Source of the DNA: CAWBVG01 sp963792175
Lineage (GTDB): Bacteria; Acidobacteriota; Vicinamibacteria; Vicinamibacterales; CAVVIG01
NCBI GenBank assembly: GCA_963792175.1
Contig: CAWBVG010000042.1
Coordinates: 1-64,000, forward strand
Direction: 5' to 3'
DNA: 64,000 nucleotides
The notes beneath the pieces are model-generated. The model did no database searches, was not told where the DNA came from, and saw only the letters and a list, made by a program, of their open reading frames with translations. A program made the position numbers and the translations under genes. Positions 55,838-64,000 of this stretch are shown one piece after another; within the stretch, counting starts at the first letter, position 1; every line of letters starts with the position of its first letter.

Positions 55838-58800
55838 ATGAAGAACTGGAGGAACGTCGCGTTGGCGCTCGCGCTGCTCGTCGGTAGCGTGGTTCCCGCG
55901 TTTGCGCAATTCGACCGGGGGTCGATCTCCGGAACGATCAAGGACGAACAGGGCGGCGTCATGCCCGGCGTGACCGTGACGGTCACCAACACACAAACCC
56001 AACAAGCCCAGACGACCATCACCAACGGCACCGGCTTCTACACGTTCCCGAACCTGCTGCCCGGCCGCTACGACATCATCGCCGAGCTGACGGGCTTCAA
56101 GAAGACGAGCCGGCAGAACGTCCCACTCGACGCGGCTGGCTCCATCAACCTCGACTTCGCGCTCCAGACCGGCACGATCAGCGAGGAAGTGACGGTCGCC
56201 GCCATCTCGCCGCCGCTGCAGACCGACGTCGCCCTGCGGAAGACGGTGGAGGCGAAGGACATCGAGCTGATGTCGTTCTCCGGCCGTAATCCAATCGGCG
56301 TCGTCGGGCTGAAGGCCGGGGTGATGGGCGGCAACTTCAACTCGCGCGGCTTCTCGGACCTCGGCAACGGCGGCTACAACATCAACGGCAGCCGGACCGA
56401 CGAGAACAACATCACCATTGACGGTGCGACGGCCGTCCGCACGCGAGCGAGCGGCGCGATCGTCGGCATCCAGAACGTCGACGCGATCCAGGAAGTCCAG
56501 GTGCTGACCGGCAACTACATGCCCGAGTTCGGGCGCGCCAGCGGCGGCCAGATCCGCTTCGTCACCAAGAGCGGCAGCAGCCGTTACAGCGGCAGCGGCT
56601 CGTACTTCCTGCGCGACGACAAGCTGCAGGCCAACACCTGGGCGCGCAACCGCAGCCCGAATGCGATCGAGAACAGCGGCGCGGCGCCGTTCGACTACAA
56701 GCAGTACGGCTACTCGTTCGGCGGACCGATTCCGGGTTCGGCCTTCAAGGATCGTCTGTTCTTCTTCGCCGCGCAGGAATGGGTGAACTACCTGGCGGTC
56801 CAGACCAACAGCGCCACCGTGCCGAGCGAAGCGATGCGGCGGGGCGATTTCAGCGAGCTGCTGAACCCGGCGAACCGGTTCTTCGGCCGCGCCATCACGC
56901 TGACGAACCCGCTGACCGGGCAGCCGTTCCCGAACAACGTCATCCCGGCCGGCCAGCTATCCGCGAACGGGATGGCGCTCTTGAACGCCTACCCGCTGCC
57001 GACGCCCGGCTATCAGCAGGGCACGAACAACGCGATCTTCAACAGCGAGAACCCGCAGGACCAGCGCAAGGACAACATCCGGTTCGACTATCGCCTGAAC
57101 AACACGAACCAGCTGACGTTCCGGTATTCGAAGTACAGCTGGGTGGCGATCGATGCATTCCGCGGCGACGTTCCCTACGCCGCGCGACCGACTGGGATCG
57201 GCCGAACTCGACGCAGACACTGAGCTGGACGAGCACGCTGCGGAGCAACCTGATCAACGAAGCGCACCTACACCCACTCGCTGGATCAGGTGTTCATCAA
57301 CGTGTTCACCGGCACCGACCTGTACAAGCGGAGCCGAACCGGGATCAACTACCCGTACATCTTCCCGGCGAACAAAGAAATCCCCGACAAGATCCCGACC
57401 ATCACGATCGCGAACTTCACCGAGATGGACGGCGGACCGTATCCCTCGTCGTCGCAAGGGCCGATTCACACGTTCTCGGACGCGGCCACGCTCGTGAAGG
57501 GACGGCACACGTTCAAGGCCGGCGCCGTGGTCGAGTATTCGGGCGAGGACGATTTCGATCAGATCAACGTGCAGGCCATCCCCGGGAGCACGAACAACCA
57601 GAACGGCCGGTTCGAGTTCCAGGACAATCGCGCGGGTGGCAGCGGTCTCGCCGTCGCCAACGTGGCGATGGGGCTCTTCAGCAACTACGGAGAGATCGGC
57701 CAGCGCGCGTTCACGAAGTGGCGCGCCCTCGCGACCGACGTGTTCTTTCAGGACTCCTGGAAGCCGGCCAGCAATCTGACGATCGAGGGTGGGATCCGCT
57801 GGGCGATCTGGCCGCCGTGGCACTCGCAGACCAACAACATCGCCAACTTCGAGACCCAGTTCTACGACAAGGCCACGGCGGCCGTCATCGACCGGGCGAC
57901 CGGCCGGATCACCGGCGGCAACCGGTACAACGGCATCGTGCTGCCCGGCACCGGCTTCGAAGGTGATGGCACGAGCCTCGTGGTGGCGAGCGATCCGGCG
58001 GTGCTGGCGCTGTTCCGCGGTCAGCCCGAGGGCTTCTCGGAGACGCACTACAACGCCTTGGAGCCGCGGCTCGGCGCCGCGTATTCGATCAACGAGCGGA
58101 CCATCCTCCGCGCCAGCACCGGCGTCTTCCACAACCGCGTGACGCTCAACGACTCGTCACTGCTCGGCGGCAACCCGCCGTTTCAGCCGCAGGTCAGCGT
58201 GAGCAACGGCAGCGTGGACAATCCGGGCGCGGGCGGCGCCGCGAGCCTTCCCTTCGCGATGACGGCGCAGGACGTCGAATTCAAGCACCCGATGGCGTAC
58301 ATGTGGTCGACCGGCGTTCAGCGCGAGCTGCCCGGCTGGCTTCGTGCTGGACGTCACCTACGTCGGCCGACTCGGGAAGTACCTGCAGCGGGAGCGCAAC
58401 ATCAATCAGCTCCTGCCCGGCACGCTGCAGGCGAACCCGAGCGTGAACATCGCCGCGCTCCGGCCGTATCTGGGATACGGCGCCATCCGGCTGGCGGAAA
58501 ACGCCGGACGATCGACGTATAACAGCCTGCAGATCAGCGCTGACCGTCGCTACGCGAACGGCCTGAAGGTCGGCGCCGCCTATACGCTCAGCAAGTCCGA
58601 AGACAACGGCAGCACCAAGCGTGACGTCGTGTGGAACACCTACGACGACGCGAACTTCTGGGGCCCGGCGAGCTTCGACCGGCGTCACGTGCTGAGCGTG
58701 TACTACATCTACGATCTGCCGTTCTGGAAGGATCAGAATACGCTGCTGAAGAACCTCGCCGGCGGCTGGCAGATTTCAGGGGCGAGCATCTTCCGGACCG

Positions 58801-59234
58801 GCACGCCGTTCTCGGTCACGCGCACCAACGACATCGCGGGCGTCGGCGACGGCAATTTCGGACAGCCCTACAACGTGGTCGCGGATCCGATCGGCAACGC
58901 GAACCGGCAGTTCTCGGCCGGATCTGGCAACGACACCAACTACTGGATCGATCCGGCGTCGTTTGCCGCGCCCGCCAACGGCACCTTCGGCAACGGCACC
59001 CGCGACCTCGCGTACAACCCCGGCGAACAGAACTGGGACATCGCGTTCTTCAAGAATTTCCGGCTGCCGGGAACGCAGAAGCTTCAGTTCCGCGCCGAGA
59101 TCTTCAACTTCATCAACCACGCGAACTGGAACAACGTCGCCTCGAGCGATCCGAGCAACGCCAACTTCGGGCGCATCACGACGAAGAGGGACGAGCGCCG
59201 GGACGTTCAGCTGAGCCTGAGATACCAGTTCTAA
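55838..59234 (+). CDS. Oar-like TonB-dependent receptor with carboxypeptidase-regulatory N-domain (three frame shifts)
   Basis: About 1,130 aa, outer membrane. ATG after GGAGGAGGG; signal peptide MKNWRNVALALALLVGSVVP ending AFAQ. The CarboxypepD_reg-like domain (about 25-115) has GSISGTIKDEQGGVMPGVTV, TVTNTQTQQAQTTITNGTGF, YTFPNLLPGRYDIIAELTGF. The plug follows, with NGGYNINGSRTDENNITIDG and GIQNVDAIQEVQVLTGNYMP, EFGRASGGQIRFVTKSGSS. The barrel ends DVQLSLRYQF with a terminal Phe. Frame shifts near 57,180, 57,260 and 58,340. Such receptors are abundant in Acidobacteria and bring in large substrates through TonB; the ligand is unknown. Confidence 0.88.
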
Positions 59235-59516
59235 CGGAGGTTACGGAGCGAACGGTTTAACCACAGAGAAACGGAGTCACGGAGAACGAAACGGAGGGAG
59301 CGGTTCGACGGGCGTCGCGAAGCGACGCTGCGCGACCGGATCGATCGAGAAAACGAACACCCGAGAATTCACGAGGTGTTCGTTTTCTGCGATCGATCCG
59401 GTCGCGCCAGTCGGCCTGCGAAGCAGGCCGACCCGTCGAACCCGCAGTCTCACTCTCCGCGCCGTCTCCGTTGCTCCGTGGCTCTGTGGTGATCCCGTTC
59501 GCTCTGTCGTCTCTGT
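59235..59516. repeat. Large nested palindrome between converging genes
   Basis: Outermost: ACCACAGAGAAACGGAGTCA (59,260-) faces GCTCCGTGGCTCTGTGGT (-59,490). Next: CGGTTCGACGGG (59,301-59,312) faces CCCGTCGAACCCG. Centre: a 32-bp nearly perfect stem (59,330-59,361 against 59,375-59,407, one bulged G) with the loop CGAGAATTCACGA; it contains GCGCGACCGGATCGATCGAG. Side hairpins CGTCGC-GAA-GCGACG and TCGGCCTGC-GAA-GCAGGCCGA complete a cruciform. It starts right after the receptor's TAA and ends at the ADOP stop. No gene is inside. Confidence 0.9.
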
Positions 59517-62189
59517 TCACTCGGCGCGTAGCGCGACGATCGGATCCACCGACGCCGCGCGGCGCGCGGGGAGATAACTCGAGAACAGCGCCGTCGCTCC
59601 CAGCCCGGCGGCCAGCGCCGCCGATATCCGGATGTCGCTCGACACGATGCCGAGGAGGCCCGCCTCCATCAGCCGCCCCAGGGCGACGGCCATCACGAAG
59701 CCGACGGCGATGCCGACGGCGGTGAGCCGCGCCGCCTGACCCAGCGTCAACCGAACCACATCGTGTGATGTCGCGCCGAGCGCGATTCTGACGCCAATCT
59801 CTCGCACGCGCCGCGCGACCAGAAACGTCATCACCGCGTACAACCCGAGCACGGCCAGCAGCACCGCAAGACCCGCGAACACCCCCATGACCGTGGCGAT
59901 GTAGCGCAGGCTGATCGTCTTTTCGTTGAGCACCTGCCGCAGCGTCATGACGTCGAAGATCGGCTGCGTGGCGTCAACCTGCGCCAGCGCGGTGCGCGTG
60001 TCGTTGACGAGCGACAACGGATCGCCGGCCGTCCGGATCGCAAACGCGAAGGTGTCGGCGGGCGCCTGCGCGATCGGCCGGTACAGCGTCGGCACGCGAC
60101 CACCGGTGGTGCCGACGTCGAACCAGTCGTGGACGATATCGCCGGCGATGCCGACCACGCGCATCCACGGCCCGTTCGCGATGCGGATCTGCTGATCGAG
60201 CGCTCCGCCGGACGGCCAGAACTTGCGCGCCATCGCTTCACTGACGATGGCCACGGCTTCGCTTCCCTTGCGATCCGCGGCGGTGAACGCCCGGCCGGAC
60301 ACGAGCGGTGTCCGCAGGACCTCGAAGTACTGGTCCGAGACGACGCGATAATCGACCCGCGGCGCTTTCGATGGATCGACCGGCGGCTGCCCGGCGAGCT
60401 CGATCGCCCGGCTCGCGTTCGAGTCGATGGCCGGCAGAACATTGCCGGCCGCGACCGCCACGGCCCCGGGAATCGTGCGCAGCCGATCGAGCGCCGCGAC
60501 GGTGAACCGTTCCCGGCTGTCGGCGTCCGGGTACCGCAGCTCCGGTAGCACCAGGCGCATGGTCAGCACGTTGTTCGGGTCGTAGCCCTGCCAGCTCGTG
60601 AGAAACCGGGTCACGGTGGAGATGCTCAGCATCGCGGCGACCAGGAGCGGCAGCGCCAGCGCGATTTCCGCCACGACCAGCACACGCCGCGCGCGCTGCC
60701 GGCCTGGTCCGGCGCCGGTGCGGCCGTCCGCCTTCAGCGCGTCGGAGACGACGCCGCGCGCCAGCTGTATGGCGGGAACGGTCCCGAAGATGAGCGCGGC
60801 CACTGCGGCACACGCCAGCGTGACGGCCATCGTGCGGAAGTCGAGGCCCATCTGATCCCAACCGGCGATGTAGCGGACGATTCGCGCCGGCATCGAGGCG
60901 CGCATCAGGCGGAGGCTTGCCCATGCCACGGCCAGCGCCAGCGGCGTCGACGCGGCGACGAGCATGGCGCTCTCCAGCAGAGAGCCACGAACGACGCGGC
61001 CCCGGCTGGACCCGAGCGCAAGGCGTATCGCGATCTCCCGTTCGCGCTCGGCCGCGCGTGCGAGCAGCAGGTTGGCGATGTTCGCGCAGGCGATGAGCAG
61101 GACGAACAGGCCCGCGGCCTGCCACAACGCCAGCACGGCGGGCACTCCGACGTCGGCCATCCCGCGACTGACCGTGTACACCTCCGCCCCCAACTCTGAA
61201 TTGGTCTCGGGGTGTTCGCGCGCCAGCCGCTGCGACAGCGCGCGAAGCTCGCCGCGAGCCTCGTCCAGCGTGCGGCCATCGGCGAGCTTACCGATCACCG
61301 TCAAATAGTGGTTGCTGCGGTTGCGCGCCGACTTCTCGTCGAGCGACAGCACGCCCCACAGTTCCGCGCGCATCGGGAAGTCGAACGTCGGCGGCATCAC
61401 GCCGACGACCAGCCATTGCGCGCCGTCGATCAGCGTGCTCTTGCCGACGATCGCCGGATCGGCGCCAAACCGCCGCCTCCACAGCCCGTCGCTCAGGATC
61501 ACGCGGGTCGCGTTGGCGGCAATCTCCTCGTCCGGCAGGAACGTCCGGCCGATCGCCGCGTGGGCGTCGAGCGCGGCAAAGAATTCCGGCGAGACGAAAA
61601 ACCCGAGCACGCGTTCGGGCTGATCGCGGCCCACGAGATTCGCATCCCACCAGTTCATCCCGGCCAGGTGATCGATGGCGCCGCCGCGCAGGCTCGTCCG
61701 CCAGTCGAGGAAATCGGCGGCTGACACGGTTTCGCGGCGCCCGCTCCACCGCGGCGAGGTGCTGACCGGCATCACGATCCGATCGACGTTGCGCATCGTG
61801 AAGGGCCGCAGCAGCAGCGCATCGATGACGCCGAACACCGCCGCGTTGGCGCCGACGCCCAATGCCAGCGTCACAACGATCGCGATCGTCGTCGTTGGCT
61901 GCTTGACGAGCGATCGGAGCGCGAACCGGAGGTCCATCAGCAAGCGGTCCATACGGTGTCCCTTCGCAGGTTGGACGGAAGACACGGGACGGGCAGGGCG
62001 CGGGATCGAGCGCGCCGCCAGCCGAATCGCGTGCGCCCAATACCAGCATCGCGCGTACGGGATCGAATGCGCAGCGGCGACAGCGGCATACGATTCGTGG
62101 AGATCGCCGAGGATGTCGTCGCGATAAGGCGACGCCCGCAAGGCCCTCGCCAGCAACTGCTCGGCGACCCCGGGCGGCCTGAGGATCAC
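59517..62189 (-). CDS. ADOP-type ABC transporter permease (FtsX/MacB-like)
   Basis: About 890 aa. Acidobacterial duplicated orphan permease: two repeats of the MacB periplasmic core plus FtsX domain with no ATPase nearby. A short N-terminal helical region (LLARALRASPYRDDILGDLH) is typical of the PadR-linked class. Repeat 1: LMDLRFALRSLVKQPTTTIA to FGTVPAIQLARGVVSDALKA. Repeat 2 starts at RRVLVVAEIALALPLLVAAM and ends ARRAASVDPIVALRAE. About eight to nine membrane helices. GTG start at 62,189 overlaps the PadR stop by 4 nt, setting the start. Function is inferred as export of an unknown compound or membrane stress response. Confidence 0.9.
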   Translation of the reverse strand: MILRPPGVAEQLLARALRASPYRDDILGDLHESYAAVAAAHSIPYARCWYWAHAIRLAARSIPRPARPVSSVQPAKGHRMDRLLMDLRFALRSLVKQPTTTIAIVVTLALGVGANAAVFGVIDALLLRPFTMRNVDRIVMPVSTSPRWSGRRETVSAADFLDWRTSLRGGAIDHLAGMNWWDANLVGRDQPERVLGFFVSPEFFAALDAHAAIGRTFLPDEEIAANATRVILSDGLWRRRFGADPAIVGKSTLIDGAQWLVVGVMPPTFDFPMRAELWGVLSLDEKSARNRSNHYLTVIGKLADGRTLDEARGELRALSQRLAREHPETNSELGAEVYTVSRGMADVGVPAVLALWQAAGLFVLLIACANIANLLLARAAEREREIAIRLALGSSRGRVVRGSLLESAMLVAASTPLALAVAWASLRLMRASMPARIVRYIAGWDQMGLDFRTMAVTLACAAVAALIFGTVPAIQLARGVVSDALKADGRTGAGPGRQRARRVLVVAEIALALPLLVAAMLSISTVTRFLTSWQGYDPNNVLTMRLVLPELRYPDADSRERFTVAALDRLRTIPGAVAVAAGNVLPAIDSNASRAIELAGQPPVDPSKAPRVDYRVVSDQYFEVLRTPLVSGRAFTAADRKGSEAVAIVSEAMARKFWPSGGALDQQIRIANGPWMRVVGIAGDIVHDWFDVGTTGGRVPTLYRPIAQAPADTFAFAIRTAGDPLSLVNDTRTALAQVDATQPIFDVMTLRQVLNEKTISLRYIATVMGVFAGLAVLLAVLGLYAVMTFLVARRVREIGVRIALGATSHDVVRLTLGQAARLTAVGIAVGFVMAVALGRLMEAGLLGIVSSDIRISAALAAGLGATALFSSYLPARRAASVDPIVALRAE

Positions 62190-62533
62190 GACGACGGCTC
62201 CAGCTTCGATTCGAGGCCTTCCCACAGCCCGAGGAGCACGCGGCGCGACTGGCGGAGGCCGCGCAGTCCCGCGGCGGTGACCGTGAAGTAGCGGCGGGCG
62301 CGCCCGCCGCGCTCGGGCAGCGGGTCGCCCAGGGACGATCGCAGACAGCCCTTTTGTTCGAGCCGTTCGAGGGCCGTATAGAGGGCCCCGCGCGAAACCA
62401 CCCGGCCAGCGGCCTTCGCCAGCAGGTCGCCGATGGGATTGGCGTATGCCTCGTCGCCGAGCCGCAGCACGACCAGCAGCAGTTGCTGCTCCAATTCGCC
62501 GAGGTAGACGTCGGACGGGCTATTTGACTTCAA
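62186..62533 (-). CDS. PadR-family transcriptional regulator
   Basis: 115 aa winged-helix protein: YLGELEQQLLLVVLRLGDEA, YANPIGDLLAKAAGRVVSRG, ALYTALERLEQKGCLRSSLG and RARRYFTVTAAGLRGLRQSR, matching the PadR fold. The start is uncertain; a TTG at 62,533 (SLKSNSPSD) fits the usual N-terminus and lies just past a word repeat upstream. Its stop overlaps the ADOP start, the well-known PadR-ADOP pair, so it probably represses or activates the permease gene. Confidence 0.88.
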   Translation of the reverse strand: MKSNSPSDVYLGELEQQLLLVVLRLGDEAYANPIGDLLAKAAGRVVSRGALYTALERLEQKGCLRSSLGDPLPERGGRARRYFTVTAAGLRGLRQSRRVLLGLWEGLESKLEPSS

Positions 62534-62573
62534 TGAAGGCAATATACGTGCGCAGCGGGCGAATGGTTCCCGG

Positions 62574-62639
62574 GAGTCGGGGACTTGGGGACCTGGGGAC
62601 TGGAGACTAGCCCCCAGTCCCCCAGTCCCCGTCGGATAT
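62574..62639. repeat. Facing word repeat, GGGGACTTGGGGACC type, between mdh and padR
   Basis: Left arm GGAGTCGGGGACTTGGGGAC with CTGGGGACTGGAGACTAG, right arm CCCCCAGTCCCCCAGTCCCC. Complementary with nearly no loop. It lies just past the mdh stop and before the padR start. Confidence 0.8.
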
Positions 62640-62643
62640 CCGT

Positions 62644-63570
<927 letters not shown>

Positions 63571-63589
63571 GTCTGCTCCTTCGACGCGC

Positions 63590-63686
63590 TATCACGAAGG
63601 CACGAAGAGAACGAAGAACACGAAGTGAATCAGTAACAGGTTCTTCGCGATCTTCGTGTTTCTGTCGTGTCTTCGTGAAGAGCCGT
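63590..63686. repeat. Facing word repeat, CACGAAGGCACGAAGAG type, between icd and mdh
   Basis: Left arm CACGAAGGCACGAAGAGAAC with GAAGAACACGAAG, right arm ATCTTCGTGTTTCTGTCGTG with TCTTCGTGA; complementary over about 33 nt. Starts soon after the icd stop. Same word as at 8,922. Confidence 0.85.
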
Positions 63687-63689
63687 GTG

Positions 63690-64000
63690 TCACATGTTGC
63701 CGATGATGGCGTCCGCGAACTCCGACGTCTTCAACTCGGTCGCGCCCGTCATCTGGCGCGCCAGGTCGTAGGTGACCTTCTTCTGACTGATGGTCTTCTC
63801 GAGCCCGCGCTCGATGAGGGCGCCCGCCTCGGTCCATCCGAGGTAGTTGAGCATCATGACCCCGGACAGAATGACCGAGCCCGGGTTGATGACGTCTTTG
63901 CCGGCATACTTCGGCGCGGTACCGTGCGTCGCCTCGAAGAACGCGATGTCGTCGCCGACGTTGGCGCCCGGCGCCATGCCAAGACCGCCGACCTGCGCCG
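63690..64000 (-). CDS. icd: Isocitrate dehydrogenase, 3' end only
   Basis: The visible last 103 residues read GGLGMAPGANVGDDIAFFEA, THGTAPKYAGKDVINPGSVI, LSGVMMLNYLGWTEAGALIE and end TSEFADAIIGNM. The H-G-(S/T)-A-P-x-x-A/-G segment and the NP motif are those of NADP-type isocitrate dehydrogenase (E. coli-like). The gene runs off the right edge of the window. Followed by mdh; both belong to the TCA cycle. Confidence 0.92.
   Translation of the reverse strand, partial: AQVGGLGMAPGANVGDDIAFFEATHGTAPKYAGKDVINPGSVILSGVMMLNYLGWTEAGALIERGLEKTISQKKVTYDLARQMTGATELKTSEFADAIIGNM

Overview
The window looks like two genomes joined at about position 7,723-7,728. Bases 1 to about 7,725 carry genes typical of Rhizobiales (Bradyrhizobium/Xanthobacteraceae-like Alphaproteobacteria): a lysine-rich small protein, three DUF1236-like secreted proteins, paired MaoC-fold proteins, DUF4282, ychF and the last third of pth. 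Most of these genes are cut by several single-base frame shifts. From 7,729 onward the content is acidobacterial (class Vicinamibacteria is my inference). The markers are an ADOP-type permease paired with PadR, an Oar-like TonB-dependent receptor, Ser/Thr kinases with TolB/WD40-like propellers, a menaquinol-type bc complex with an octaheme cytochrome c, and ferredoxin-linked 2-oxoacid oxidoreductase next to succinyl-CoA synthetase and SDH. At the join both flanking genes are cut: pth lacks its N-terminus and mutL its C-terminus. A chimeric assembly is the simplest reading.

Layout. 0-7.7 kb: alphaproteobacterial segment. 7.8-24.1 kb (minus strand): mutL, corA, ppdK, fused glyQS, recO, era, CBS/CNNM transporter, ybeY (interrupted), phoH, aspS, hisS, gamma-carbonic-anhydrase-like. 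24.2-31 kb (minus): octaheme cytochrome c, subunit IV-like cytochrome b, cytochrome b6, Rieske protein and a membrane-anchored HEAT protein, forming one quinol-oxidising complex. 31.3-33.8 kb: a badly broken Ser/Thr kinase. 33.9-40.2 kb (minus): ilvC-ilvN-ilvB-ilvD-pheA behind a promoter, a Val/Ile-rich leader peptide and an attenuator. 40.2-43.5 kb: CocE/NonD hydrolase, dcd, DUF2905, ndk. 43.5-46 kb (plus): acidic small protein and a second kinase. 46-51.2 kb (minus): korB, korA, sucD, sucC. 51.2-54.7 kb (plus): sdhCAB. 54.7-55.7 kb (minus): methyltransferase and DUF2007. 55.8-59.2 kb (plus): Oar-like receptor. 59.5-62.5 kb (minus): ADOP permease and PadR. 62.6-64 kb (minus): mdh and the 3' end of icd. 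Together the metabolic genes cover most of the TCA cycle, feeding quinol through SDH to the bc complex.

The most striking non-coding feature is a family of intergenic repeats confined to the acidobacterial part. Each consists of short quasi-periodic 'words' (about 7-9 nt), often as two facing arms that could form a hairpin, and most begin within a few bases after a stop codon. One lies inside ybeY, some supply stop codons or C-terminal tails, and one has entered the N-terminus of ppdK. A nested, roughly 280-nt palindrome with a near-perfect 32-bp hairpin sits between the convergent receptor and ADOP genes. The ilv leader is a textbook-like ribosome-mediated attenuator with pheA as the first structural gene.

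Frame breaks: the alphaproteobacterial part and the kinase at 31.3-33.8 kb carry many, and about a dozen other genes carry one to three. This looks like residual long-read indel error, so 'pseudogene' here mostly means 'frame broken in this sequence'. I saw no tRNA, rRNA, CRISPR array or insertion sequence.
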